64,000 bases of DNA, taken from contig AP031356.1 in assembly GCA_037833965.1 (NCBI GenBank), positions 2,254,501-2,318,500 of the forward strand, written 5' to 3'. Position numbers and translations under genes: made by a program. Of this stretch, positions 39,032 through 51,600 are shown one piece after another. Source of the DNA: Marchantia polymorpha subsp. ruderalis. Its lineage: Eukaryota; Streptophyta; Marchantiopsida; Marchantiales; Marchantiaceae. Each line of letters opens with the position of its first letter. The stretch's first letter is position 1. The notes below the pieces were generated by a model that saw only the letters and a list, made by a program, of their open reading frames with translations, was not told where the DNA came from and did not search any database.

Positions 39032-39087
39032 GAAATCCCAGCCACTATCACAGGGCCCCCTCACCTGTGATAGTGGCTGGGAATTTC
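39032..39087. repeat. Near-perfect hairpin, ~23-bp stem, 9-nt loop
   Basis: The left arm 39032-39054 (GAAATCCCAGCCACTATCAC, then AGG) pairs with 39064-39087, perfect apart from one extra A in the right arm. It lies 80 bp after the long foldback at 38855-38951. The stem is GC-rich enough that chance is unlikely. It could be a second small-RNA hairpin or a product of the same mutational process as other short hairpins in the window. Confidence 0.75.
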
Positions 39088-42000
39088 TTCAAGCAATGTG
39101 TAAAAAAAATGCTATGTTTTAGAGCATGTTTTAAGAGCGTCTCATTGCAAGGATGACAAGGTCTGGAAAGATTCAACGCACATGAAGGACCAGACTGCTC
39201 AAATATCTGCTCTAGGTATCGTGAGTTTGAGGACGACATTGTCCACCTTCTACCGTATAAACGGTGTTATACTTCACGAGGTTGTAAACAAGCCCAACAC
39301 AGGCTTCACCGGTGATAGTGTCCCTTTAGAAGTCACAATGTATACACTGCAGGTAAGGTCTGCTATCATGCCTAGTCCAGAATATTTTGCTAGTTGAGTA
39401 ACAGGTAGAGCACACTTTGGGCTGAACGAACCCACCTTCCACATTGGGCAAAACGGATTCACTGTCATTCATTGTGGATCCGTCGTGAGGATTTGTGAGG
39501 ATTACGAGTTGGATTCACGGAGAAAAAATGACATACAGATGAATACTATAAGCGTTATATTATTTAGAAAGCTTCGACCGACAAGGGACTCTCTGTTGTA
39601 ATGAAGAAGTATGAGAGAAACATAATTTATCTAAGATCAGGAAAAAAGCAGCAACAATTCGAAGTCTTGTGCTAGGAGATAGTGAGTACAGTGTAACCAA
39701 GTTGATATACAAGCGACCAATCTTGAATGCATGAAGACAATACGATAACGAGAAGATATGAAGTATAGAATGCACACGATCGGGTCAACAAGTTCGCTCT
39801 CAACACAAAAAAGTCAGAAATCTACTTATTAATCTACTACCAGGATAGACTTGGCTGATGATAAGTACAACAGTCCAGGAGACTGTCAAGAGCATCCATG
39901 AGCTGGGCATCAAGGCACCAATACTATCACATCCACTTCATCTGGGTCACTGGTCAACTTATACTGAATTTTCCGAAAATGGGTTATGTGCCTAGGTTTT
40001 AGTCAATGTTATGAGGATTGAGGGACAGACTTAAATTTGCTGCTGGGAAACAGATGAAAGGAAAAAACACACAGGGGGAAAACATACACAGGGAAATACA
40101 CAAAGTAACATAAGCATGCAAACCTGAAAATGTGTACAGCCAACACGCATATTAGGTTAGCAAACAATATCCAACTGACCTCCGAGAATATCGGAAGAGC
40201 TAAATAATTCAGCAGCAAAAAACATAGGTGATATCCGTAAGAGTCATATCCCAAGAAAGAAGCACTACAAATATGGCATAATTGCCTTGAAGCGTATTTT
40301 TCGTGGACACAGAAGCACTCCGAATGCCTTCCAATGCGGTTACACACATGGTGCATGCTCGGGACTCCCATCAGCTCACTTCGAGGTTCTGATTCGGAAA
40401 CTATGTATATGACGAAATCATGGGAAAGGAAGCTGTGAGCTATAATATCTCGCAGTCTTCTAAATAAGGTTCAGTGCTTACGGATCAACCGTCATTGGTA
40501 TGAAGCAGGTGAGGAACAAGCGATGTTCCGAAACAGGAGTGGTCGCGGTGGTGAGATCACAGCTCCTCGTAGACGACAAGTACTCACAGAAAAACTTGCA
40601 GATGGATGATGACTTCGTCATATCATCAGTCTACACTCTTAAGCAGTCAACTCACGGACAAGTCCGAGGTAGTGAATTTACCACCAACCTGAAACTCAAA
40701 GTCTATTGAGTTTATCGGGAGATGCACAGTTGCTACAGTTTGCAGATCTTTCAGACTTCCAGATCAAGTGAAGAGTAATGACAAATACGGAAACCCCACG
40801 AAGGAATGCATCCAATCACTACGGTAAAATGGCACAGCTTCAATATGGGGCAAAACATAATAAAAAAGCATGACGCGCCCAGTTTCGGACCTGGGCTGTA
40901 TCATAAGTTCTCAGCTTCGTTGGCCGTGAAGATTGAATAACAAAGCATGAGTCGTGTGTACAAGTACCACATATGTCGCATGATTTGAACACAGGAAATC
41001 AAAACCCGCACCATAACTGAAGAATTTGCTGTTGTCATCTAGTCATAGAATTCAACAGAAACACCATAGGACGAAAGGAAGGCTGGCATGAAACAAATCG
41101 AAAGGGATCCAAATGGTGAAAGAGTACATGTAAGGACCAAATAACAGATGCCAAAAAAGTGCCTAGACATGGCGTGAAGATGGCCATATCATTCTTACAC
41201 AGAAAGGTGGTCGAGTAGTGCAGAGCACAATACTCCCGTACACATGATTCTTGGAAAACGACGCTTGGTTCACGTGTATTAAAATATAACCACTTAACTT
41301 TCGAAGTAGAACCATCCTGAAAGCCCAAGTACTCTGTCATGGGCGGGATGTTCGGCCTAGCCCTAAAATCTTCCAGACTACGAATTACCGTGATCAGATT
41401 TATTTTCTTCCGATAGCTAGGTGCAATGTGCTAGACTACATGGCAAAATCTCGAGTAGATTTTGCGAGCGGCAAAAATGAATCCGGGATGGAGGAAGGGA
41501 GCTAGAATAGCACATGGTCTTCCTACTAGTCGCAACCGAAGCCCTGAGAAAACATTTGATGATCTCATTCCATAACATAGACTGGACGCTTCAGTTGAAA
41601 TAGGGAAGCCGCATTCGTGGTGCTTGAGCCTGTGAAGTCCAACTTCACGGACCATAACGAACGAGAGTGCTCCGAAATCCAAGTCAAACCTTTCCAATGC
41701 GAATTTTCCAAAACTCCACATCAACACTCAAAACTTCTGGCAATACGTAACGAGGGCAAACATGAAGAGCAGGTAGTAGTACCGCGCAGCTGTCGCAAGG
41801 ACCAAACCCATTCTCTGGCCCAGCAGAGACTTGTCATCGTCGCTTACTGACGCCTCTCTGCGCCAGATTTAGTCGTCGAATTTGCAACTCAGTCCATGGC
41901 AAGGGCAGAAACTCGTACTTAGCGCTAAACAAAGCATCCCGCTCACAGCTCCATTTGAAAAGCAATGAAGATCAGAAACCGCATCATTGTGACGACAAGA

Positions 42001-44771
42001 GCAGAGATTTGAAGCGCGATAATATCCATTTCAGGTCGACAGATTCAACCCACCAAATCACCGACGGGCCCACGAGAATTTCACACGAAAACTCTGCTCA
42101 TCCTCTCGAGATTACGATGGCAGAATTATGGGCGGGGTTAGGTTTCGGATTCGAATTAGTCTGGAGCGATTGGACTTCGAGAGCCCGCGCCATTCTTATA
42201 GCCTGCCGCTCCTCGTGCTACAAGAACGACCTCGGCGAAGGTTCCTCGCCCTTTCTTGCTATAGTGCCACTGTTGTCATAGCATCTGGCCTCCGGTGGCC
42301 TCCCTGGCCATGTGCCCTGGGCACCAGGCCTCGCTCTCTGTCGTCCGCCATAGCCAATGATCCTCCGGGATGGCGATAGCGGCTGAGGTTGTCGTGCAAG
42401 TGGATGAATTTGTTGGATGAGTGATGGATGCTCGCGGCCTGGCCTCAGTCCCGACCTGTTCTCTCGTCTGGTTCATGTGCATCATCAATCAGCGAGGCCT
42501 GTAGACCTGTCGTGCACCTGTAGACACTTTCACGTTTTCTGCTTTCGCCTTCTTCGACTCTGCGAGAAGCGCGATCTCATTGTCTTTGGTGGGACATGCG
42601 TGTCTCAAATGCGCCGTGTTCTGGTAGGAGAGTTCGCGATTTTGTTTAATGTAAGATGCGTTTCCGCATTTCGATTCTTGACAGGACTGCTCCAGCGTTG
42701 TGAGGACATTTCAATCGCGAGCCAAAGCGTGGATTCTATTGAGTGCCTTGCCCGGTCACTCGTCTGGAATTGTGGTTCTGGACTTACCATCGACCGCACT
42801 TCTGCACACTCTATGGCAGAGGGGAGTTCATGACGAAAGCCTCTTATTTTCGTAGCCAGCAATATATTTTCTGGCACCGAGCTCGTTACGGACATGGGCT
42901 TTCATCCCGAAACCCAAAATCACCGGGACTCTGAGACTCAGAGCTGAACATTTCGAATCGTTTGTTGGATAAGGAAAGAATTCGACTGTCACATGGTTGT
43001 AATGAACCAACTCAACCTGAGGTGACGACGCTCACTGTGAAACATAACTCCTCAGGCGAACGAGGAAAAGGAAACCACGGGGACATGAAAGGTGGATGCA
43101 AACGCGAGGAACGAGACTAGCATCTTTATATTTCACGTGTCGAAAGGCAATTTCCCCTGCTTTGTATAATTTCGCCGGAGTATTTTACATTGATCTGTTG
43201 GGATCAATGTAAAATACTTGCAAGGGTACATTACAGTTTTCGGGTTATCCTCCTCCGGGCCTTCGGTACTCATTATCCGCGAATTAAAAACCACATGAAA
43301 GAAAATGGCATCCTTGAGCAATGCAGTGTACTTGTAGTCATCATCGTGGTAACGACTGAACAGGCGAGCAGTGAGCATGGTCATTCTTGTATACTGTTGC
43401 TCGGAACTGGAATATTGCTCCTATCTTCAACTTATGTGAGTGAATCTCATCATTGGAACATTCTGTAATCATTTGGAGGCGACAGTACTTGTCCCGTTCC
43501 CATAAACATTATTACGCTGCGATGTCCAATCTCTGACAGGAAAAGTCTACTCCATTGTTGAATCTCTAACCAGGCTTGACAATGTGAGCGTAAATCCTAG
43601 ACATGCAACATATGAGCCCTGTAGTGCTGGGTGTGCAGTATCATCGGAATCTGCTTGTCTTCTTGTCTTATTTAAGGATGAGAGTTGAGGATTTAAGTAA
43701 ATCATGGAACATAATGATCAGCCTGGTGTGCAACAAGATGATGTTTAACAATGCGATCAATGTGGAGGATTGACTGTTCTCACGTCTTGTTCTCCCTTGT
43801 ATGCGACACTGGGTTTGGACGAGGTTGAACATTTGCCAGTAAGCTGAGCAACAGAATGTTTCTTCCCAATTTTCGTTCTGTTTAATTAGTATCATAGTTG
43901 AAGCTTCGAGCTAATTTACCAATTGTATATATACTATTCCAGCAATTTGAGTTTTGGTCGATGTTAAACATTTTGTTTGCAACGTGGATTGTTGTTTATT
44001 TTTTCTCTCGTTGCATTTTTGGTTCTTGCTCTTGATGGAAATGGGAGTTTTTTCTTCTTTCATAGTTTTTGTATTTTTTATTTCCTTCTACTTTCATATT
44101 TTATCTTCACAGGTTTAGGTTTCTTTCCACTCGGAAATAGTATTTTGCGTTTTCACATGTTCAATTGTTAACATTGATAAATTCTTATCAACATAAATGT
44201 ATACTGTTTTCAGACGTTCGCCTTCTTTTTTTTCCTTTCATTTATCCTCCTTTGCACAATGTACACATCGGCATCATTTTTTTTGGCCACTGTACTTTCA
44301 TTTTTCTATTATTCTACTTCGTATTTTCGAGGTTTTTTGCAATTCATAAATTTTGTAATTTTCATCGACTATTCAGAGTACAGATTTCACTATCACGTGA
44401 ATTATTTGAGGCATCAGTTTCATTCCGATTTTTTCGTTTTTCCCTTTCAGTCAGGCTTTGGTATTCGACGCGCACTTTCAGGCTTTGGCGTGGGGACAAT
44501 CGACTCAATACGTCCATTCAATTGGTAGCAATGTCAGTGCATTTTAATTCACTATACAATCCAAAATTCTCTGGAACGCCCACGACACATCGCAAAGACA
44601 ACTGATATCGGAGAGGAACCATAACAATGTTATTTCGTGAAGGGCAAGAATATAATCACAAGTTCGGTACAAAAAACAGAGTCGATTTGACTGTCGGAAG
44701 ATTCTCAGTGGGTCGAGTCCTGGATTTCGGCTAATTACTACACATCATACACAGGGTCAGCTAAATTACAT
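39088..44771. other. Non-coding GC-normal intergenic DNA 3' of LHCB6
   Basis: Open frames are short (up to about 146 codons), conflicting, and without family signatures. The part nearest 44771 presumably contains the LHCB6 3' UTR. A perfect 17-bp-arm hairpin lies at 43179-43218. No gene was recognised. Confidence 0.45.
43179..43218. repeat. Perfect hairpin, 17-bp arms, 6-nt loop
   Basis: AGTATTTTACATTGATC (43179-43195) pairs exactly with 43202-43218 around TGTTGG. Confidence 0.8.
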
Positions 44772-45960
44772 TTACAGTCCGAGGGCACCGAGGGGGGTCA
44801 GTCCCTGTCCAGCCTCGAAGTAGAAGATAAGCATGGCCAACATCGCGAGTCTGGAGTGCTTGATCTCGGCGAGCTGCAACCTGCTGAGCTTGTCGTAGTC
44901 GGTGGTGTACTTTCCGTTCTTCACATCTCCTGCAAGGCTCAGAGGGTCGAAGAACTTGCCTCCGGGGTATCCCTGGAGGCCGGTGGAGTTACCGAAGTTC
45001 TCTGCGGTCCTCGACCATGGAGTGGCCCAGTCGACCAACTGAGAGTTGGGGTTCACGTAGTCTGCCCATCTCTTGCCCTCGACCCATCCCATCAACAACA
45101 GCTGGGTTCCCAACAGGGTTCCGAAGGAGAATGGTGCCACGGCCGAGGGATCGGCACCGGCCTCGAACCAGGGGATACCGCTCCAGGCCTGACCGACGAA
45201 GATTCCAAGAACAGCTGCCATCGCCCATCGGCCGTGGATGATCTCGGCTTCCCTGTACCACTTCAGAGCAGCAGGGTCCCTTCCGAGTCCCAAGGGGTCG
45301 AAGCCGTAGTCTCCTGGGAGCCTGAACCAGTCATGAAAGTAAGTGGTAAGGACGACATTGAACTACATTGCGTTCTAAGCTCTCCTCCCTACCGACATAA
45401 TCATTCGTGGGCATAAGCACAGTGATGCGAGACAATGTCTGCATCGGGACATGAGCTGGACAGAAGGGAACCCATTTAATGGAACTGATGCACGAGGCAC
45501 ACATTCAGCTCAAACATCGGCATTCGCAAGTGGGAAGAAAACAAGAACAGAGCGCCGCATTCGGCAGATATATCCTTCCGGCTGTTCCCGCATCCGCCAG
45601 CCGCGAGACAAAATTCACAAGAAAAACCGCGAGAATTTCTCGACACGCAGAGCGTGCTGGAGTGCCGGGTGAAGAAAAGGGAGAAGGATGTCGAACTTAC
45701 GAGCCATCGAGCCACTCGGGGTCGACGAAGCTACCTCCGCTCTTGATGGCGGGGACCCACGAAAGCTTTCCTCCCTTTCCTCCCTTGAAGGCGGGCTTAG
45801 CAGCGACCTTCTTGGTGGCCATGGCCATGATCCTGCAGCCATTGCTGACCAGGGGGAACGCGACCTGTGGGCAGGAGCGCAGAGACTGCGCCTTGCCGAC
45901 GAAGCTAGACCTCGCCAAGGCCGTCAACTGGGAAATCGAAGCACTGCTCGCGACCGCCAT
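44772..45960 (-). CDS. LHCB6: Chlorophyll a/b-binding protein CP24 (photosystem II minor antenna), complete
   Basis: Two exons: 45960-45701 and 45321-44772 (TAA at 44774-44772). They are separated by a 379-bp GTAAGT…CAG intron in phase 2 and give 269 aa. Residues 1 to about 50 are a Ser/Ala/Arg-rich chloroplast transit peptide. The mature protein follows with [18 protein letters not shown] across the junction. Helix B has EIIHGR (113-118), helix C lies at about 154-173 ([13 protein letters not shown]), and helix A has EIKHSRLAM (239-247) with its chlorophyll-ligand Glu and the Glu-Arg pair. The end, [11 protein letters not shown], and the segment [20 protein letters not shown] are diagnostic of CP24 rather than LHCB4 or LHCB5. 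CP24 links major LHCII trimers to the photosystem II core in the thylakoid. No residue appears to be missing. The ATG at 45960 is the first in frame and follows a (GCA)n leader tract. Confidence 0.97.
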
Positions 45961-45982
45961 TGCTGCTGCTGCTGCTGCTGCA
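45961..45982 (-). repeat. (GCA)n microsatellite in the LHCB6 5' leader
   Basis: Read on the minus strand, about six GCA/CAG units directly abut the LHCB6 start codon. Confidence 0.85.
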
Positions 45983-46150
45983 CACTCTCTCGGCCCTGCT
46001 TCAATTCCTTCTCTGCGCTCCCGCTTCCAATTGCTGCTCTGCTGCCGGCGACGCTGATTTGCGCTGCCCCGAAGCTTTCCCTCAAGAAAAGCGCCGCTGC
46101 GCTCTGATCTTCAACCCCCGGGCCCCCGCGACAGCGCCAATCGCGAAAGC

Positions 46151-46187
46151 AGATTCTACCGCCGGCGTTATCTGCGCGGTAGAATCT
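46151..46187. repeat. Hairpin with 12-bp arms upstream of LHCB6
   Basis: AGATTCTACCGC (46151-46162) and GCGGTAGAATCT (46176-46187) are exact reverse complements around a 13-nt loop. The loop contains a minus-strand GATAA (46172-46168). Confidence 0.75.
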
Positions 46188-46322
46188 TCCACCATGGGTT
46201 GGCCCGCGCGGCCTCCTGGGCCGATGCGCACCATCGGGCCGTCCGCTAGCGCCCGATTATCCAAGTCATTTATCGCGAGGATTATGTGGCATTTCCATTG
46301 GCCTCGCGGTCTCGTGACGTGG
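46168..46322 (-). promoter_or_regulatory. LHCB6 upstream GATA/CCAAT/ACGT motif cluster
   Basis: Read in the gene's direction, the cluster holds an ACGT-core CCACGTCA (46322-46315), CCAAT (46301-46297), GATAA (46274-46270), GATAA (46261-46257) and GATAA (46172-46168). It spans 208-362 bp upstream of the ATG. CCAAT-GATA combinations and ACGT cores are established light-responsive elements of plant Lhc promoters. Their function here is inferred from motif order only. No convincing TATA box was seen. Confidence 0.45.
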
Positions 46323-46570
46323 CCTCCGAGCCCGCGCCCCATGGCTCTCATTCGCCCTCGCGATTTCTCGCCCCCGGCTTTTCACTCTGCCCGGCCCGCG
46401 CTCCGGTTTTCACTTCTCTCTTTTACTAATTTGGCGCCCGTGCTATCCACGAGCCAAATTTGGCCCACCTATGCCTTGCCCCCTTCTCGCCTCCCTGTGA
46501 TTGATCGATCGCGGATTGATATTCGCGGATATCATTCCCTGCAGCCTCCTAAATATAACTATCACAAAAG

Positions 46571-46967
46571 TTATCTGGGCATCCGAAAAAAATGTCCACA
46601 TTAATCAAGCCTTCCATCTCCAACCTCGAGTACCCCATTTACTCCCGAATCCCCTCTCCCCTCCCAATCCGCCTTGCTTTTGAAGTTTCGATCGATTTAT
46701 TTCTCGTCTTCTCATTAAGTGAATATTTAGATCGATTTCTTGGATTTTTTCTTCTTGTGAAGCTCTAAAACCTTGAATTTTGATAGTATTTATGCAATAT
46801 CAAAGGTTATCTGGGCATTTCGAAGAAATGTCCATATTAATCTAGCCTCGAGTACCCCATTTATGCCCGAATTACCTTTCCCCTCCCAATCCGCCTTGCT
46901 TATAAAAAAACCATGATCAATTTATTGGTTTGATTTTTCCTTGTGAATTATGATAGAACTTATGCGA
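46571..46967. repeat. Diverged tandem duplication upstream of LHCB6
   Basis: Two units start with TTATCTGGGCAT at 46571 and 46807 (offset 236 bp). They continue with shared segments such as AATGTCCA, CTCGAGTACCCCATTTA, CCCCTCCCAATCCGCCTTGC and GATTTTT…CTTGTGAA, to TTATGC. The second unit is shorter through internal deletions. It lies about 0.6-1.0 kb upstream of the LHCB6 start codon. Confidence 0.8.
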
Positions 46968-48623
46968 TTAGTTGGGTGGTCTTCGAGTGTAACGGGTTTT
47001 TCTTGGAATATTGATTCGTGGAAAAATTAATCTGGGCTCTAAATTGTGCAGACAAGAGTGTGAGGAGACGACACGAGTCAGAGGCTCGCAGGAGGAGGTC
47101 AGGGAACTTGTGGATGGTGTGAGCATCGGACATTATCCTGCGAAAGTACGGGCAGTGGTGAGAGGGGGCGCGATGTGCGGCGATAGGGTGAGGCATAGAT
47201 TGCGCGGAGGAGGGCCGGCCAATGGCGGCCGACGCAGCGAGCCATCGGGACCACCTCATAGCCAATAGCTCGTGGCCCTGGCGCCGAGAGGGTGAGCTCT
47301 CGCCTCTGGAATATCCGCAATTCTCCTCCCACTCGATCGATCGACCTTCGTTCCTTCTATCCGCAATTCGGTCAAAACCCCGCTCGATGCCACCTCCTCT
47401 ACGGCACTCTTTCGTAGGCCGACGACAATTTCTCAAAGCAGTAATTGTGGGCGAACGGGCGCGCTTCACAAGTTCTCCTCCGCACTATGACAGTCGGCTT
47501 GCTGCAAAAGGAGCACTGAGTCATCCGTCTCAATTGCAACAAATTGGCAATCCTGTGGGTTCGATTCCTCTTGATCGTAATTTGAGGGGAGATTTTACGG
47601 GTGCTAAAGCTAACTGTTACCATCACGGTGTCTCCATCCGCAAAAGTGTGGATATGTCATGAGACCTGACAGAATTCCCTCACAACGAGCGCAAATTTTC
47701 CCACCCATCTCTCCTTCCGGATTTTCTGTTTGCGGTACGAGCTTGGCTAAGTATGTGAGGAAGAAACCCACGTGACTTCGTTGGGTCAACTCTTGCGAGT
47801 GAGAGAACAAGATCATCTCTCGACAAAGTCCGCCGAGAAGATGAGAGGGCGGCACCGCACCTCGCCCGGAAAACTTCCGTGAATGTTTTCCTCCGTATTA
47901 CTGATCGTGGAGTAGAAACTGCAGGTTGCAGTATCGACTACAATCAATATCTCAGACCCGTCGCCAAGCACAAAGAACACTTTTAAACGTGTAATCTTTT
48001 CCTCTGTGCTGTATGTGACGGCTGCTCTTGCAGACGCTCAGGCCATGTTACATAAAGATATTAATCATACGCCAGTCGAAAATTGGGTGTATGATCGAAT
48101 ACTATTTGTTACAAAAAAATGTTGGTGTCATTTTCAGACGTCAAAACGTCCATATGTCACAACCTTCACCACATAAAATACACAAACACCTGTTGACACT
48201 TCTCAACGTAATACGGACAAAATGAAGGATCAACCCTACGTACTTGGACGTTCTAAGGAAACAATCTCTGGGTGATTTCACCTTTCCAATTTGTATGTAT
48301 ATGACCTATTAGTATAGACAGCTCAGCAAACCCCCAGTTGTTGAGGTTCCAGTTCACTTCACTAAGCAGTACATGTCGGAGCTCCTAACCTCCAGGTGAA
48401 ACTAATGAGTAACACCAACAAACACACAAAAGAACTCCAACTCAACAAACAGCCACTAAATTTGATGTGTGCCAGTCTACCGGAATATGTGCAGTGCAAT
48501 AGGGTTGAACGCCTGGCTTGTTTCTACTGAGTAGGGAGGTGGTTGATGCTCTGAATAACTACACATCAACGCCTGGGTTTGCTCAAAATAGAGGCACCTT
48601 CAACTGATAGCTTCCCACACGTC
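46968..48623. other. Intergenic region between VPS16 and LHCB6
   Basis: Non-coding DNA with overlapping short frames and no recognised family. The part near 48623 should contain the VPS16 3' UTR. A B-box-like GGTTCGATTCC at about 47558 was examined as a tRNA and rejected. Confidence 0.45.
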
Positions 48624-51600
48624 TTATGAGACACCAGGTAGAGAAAGGCGATCTCGTAAACTGTCAAATAGAGCTCCAGCTGGAGAATTTTGACCAAAAG
48701 TCGATTTCAGACGGCCCAAGATCTCGCTCTCTTTCGTCTGTGCAGCTGCAGTTGCAGCTTCTGCCGACATGCCTAGTCTTTCATACGACTGCATATTGAA
48801 ATCCAACGGGTAATCGTGAGTGAATCGTCTATCTTCGTACACGGTGTAAATTAAGGGCTTGGAACAATCATCCGAGATATCTTTGTGGCAAAGTTGCATC
48901 TATCAACACACCGGCTTTAATATCAGAATCCACCATAAGAAATGTAGCAACTTCGTCCAGAGTGTTCGGATTGTTTGTATGCAACAACAATAGATTCGTA
49001 CGATATACTCGACATCCTCATGAGGACTTTATCTGGATGTCACACCAGTTCTTTCCCTGAAGAGTTAAATCGTGCAGAGAAGCGTCTTTGTGTGATGGAA
49101 AAAGAGGAGTAAGAGATGTTGGGTGACTTACTTCTGCCCTTTCCTGAGGATCCGACAACTTAACAATATACTTCAGTGCTTCGTCCTTCTCGTCCTCTTC
49201 TATGCAAGCCTCAACAAATGGCTTGTAACCTGTACAGCGTAAGGACAAATAAGACGATCCCATTATGGCAAACATAGGCCTGATGCACTTCAACAACTAC
49301 ACCTTAGCTATTGCAGATACCCGAGTTGCTCCCTGTTCAGTGACCTTAACACATTGTCAATTTCATCTTGGATATTTTGACGCTTCAGTTGGTCTAAATG
49401 CTTAGGCTAAATGCTTGACGCAGGCTGATGTACGTATAGAGCAGCAAAACAGCCACACATTCGTTGAAATCAGAATTGGATAAAAAAATGGGCTTACCGA
49501 CTGGAGGCTTCTTCTCTTTAGAAAACTTTTCCAAAGCATCCCAATTCTTCGTCATCGCCAGGGCGAAAATTTTGAGCCAATAAAATCGTTTGTCGCTCAC
49601 CTGATCATTTTGCATCACAGCATATGAGATGAGGAATTAATTTCAAAGCTAACTTGCGCAATGAATTTAGTACATGTAATATATGTCAAATTCGTCAGGT
49701 TTCACGAGGGCAAGGTGATTCCTTGTCCCTATCAGAACGAACACAGAAACTTTCAGAAGAAAGTCACTTCCAGTGAACACCAAGACACATGAGGCGATGG
49801 CGAAATCGACCAGGATAGTTCCAAGCGTTCGATAACGAACATATATGTTAAGTATCGAAACAATACCGAGACATCAAGAGTTCTGCACAAAGATAGTGTA
49901 GAATCGGGTGGCTACGCTCGACTCAGACTGGAGGCATATTACCTTAAAATCTGTGCGAATTCTCTGAGCAGCCCGATGATTTCCAAGAGTTATGCAAGTG
50001 CGTATAGTGTCACTAACACTAGAATCTACAAATATCGGCTGACCCGTGGCGGCCTCTAAGTCTTGCTGGACCCTGCAATTCAGATGGACGAGAAATGAGG
50101 GGACAAATAAAAATGAATGTCAGAATCTACAGAACATATCTGAAAGAAATTCGATGTATAGAACCTGACCACGTACTTCAACAGTTTGGCATGCTCTTCC
50201 GCAGCTTTGGCTTCAAAAGAGTAATCTTTCGTCTGTGCATATAGGTCTGCAGCTTGTTCAATCAATTTTACTCTAGGGCCCTGTAATGCAGAACCTTGGC
50301 GAACGACGATACTCTGAGCACAGCTCCATGACTCCCTCAAAAAGACCTCAGCACAACACTGTGTGACACCAGAATACGACGTTAGAACTGAAAGATGCGT
50401 AAGTGTACCAACAAGGCATATTCAGAAGGTGAAACTATTGCATTTACAACAATTTCAGATCCCCATAGAAATAAAGAGGACATGCTCTGCTGATCAACTG
50501 GATACCTGAGGCGCTCCGATAGAGACGTAAAATTTCTTCAACAATTCGGGCTCGCTCACCCTGTGAGCAAGATGACGAGATGAATGTTCAATGCGATAGC
50601 GACATACGCAATGCTACAAATGCATTACGAACCTCAAGTGCTAAACACGATATATTCAGTAGGCACTTCTACTCGGAAACATCTGCGTCGATATCTTTTT
50701 GGTGATCGTCCCATACATGCAACTCCTCTTTCGCCTAATGGTTTTCACATTCCGATAGTCTTCGAAAACTCCTCCAGGCAAAGGACGTTTAGCTGATTAC
50801 CTAGCGTAGACAATGAACAAATCGCGGGCAAGGGGCCTCGATTGTATAATGCGGAAAAACTCCAGCGTCGACTTCTGCACAAAATATGAAACACCAGAAA
50901 TATGAGGGAGGAAATCTGGTCAAAAGAACCAAAAGAGGAAGTCCACCAACAACCAACTGTAAACTGCTGGACAGGGAGAAGAGACTAACACGTGATTGGT
51001 GCCAGATGTGAAAAATGGTGAAGTAAACGAGATCTGTATCACCACTCTCGATTGCCTTCACCAAAGCCCTCTCTTCCTCTCCCATGCTTGTCAACAGAGG
51101 AACCTGTATTTAGATCCAAACAAAATGTCAGTCTCTAAAATGTCTTCTGTTCCAACAACTTCAAGCTCTAGAAGAAACTCAATTTCAGCTTGTAAGCTAC
51201 GAGTAGACGAGTACCTCTCGCTCGGTTTCACATCTCACTACCAGCTTTATCCTCACAAAGTTGAAAAAACAACGTCGCTTGTACTTCGTTGGTCTTTCCT
51301 AAGTATCCGAATATCCACTTCATAACTCACCTGCTCCGAAGATCTCGGTTCATAATCGAGAAGCAGAGCAGCTAATTTCCGTCGGCCTTTCCGGTGTGCA
51401 TTTGCTGCAACTGCCGCGTAGGAGATCATCGGGCATACTTTCAGCTGTAAGGTATTTCAGGTTATAAACAGTAAACCAAACGCTTTTGAACGACCAAATA
51501 GCATCTGCGGCAAGCGGTTGATTACCAGAAATACTATTGAGAAAAGATGCCATAACCTTATGTTCAACAACAAAGATTGTGAAAGTATAGTATGTACTAA

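Noticed and set aside
44165..44605. 146-codon Phe-rich plus-strand frame
   Set aside because: This is a translation of a T-rich stretch with no domain. The apparent hydrophobicity comes from base composition.
47553..47580. B-box-like GGTTCGATTCC, possible tRNA
   Set aside because: The T-stem bases do not pair, and no A box, anticodon stem or acceptor stem lies at the right distance.
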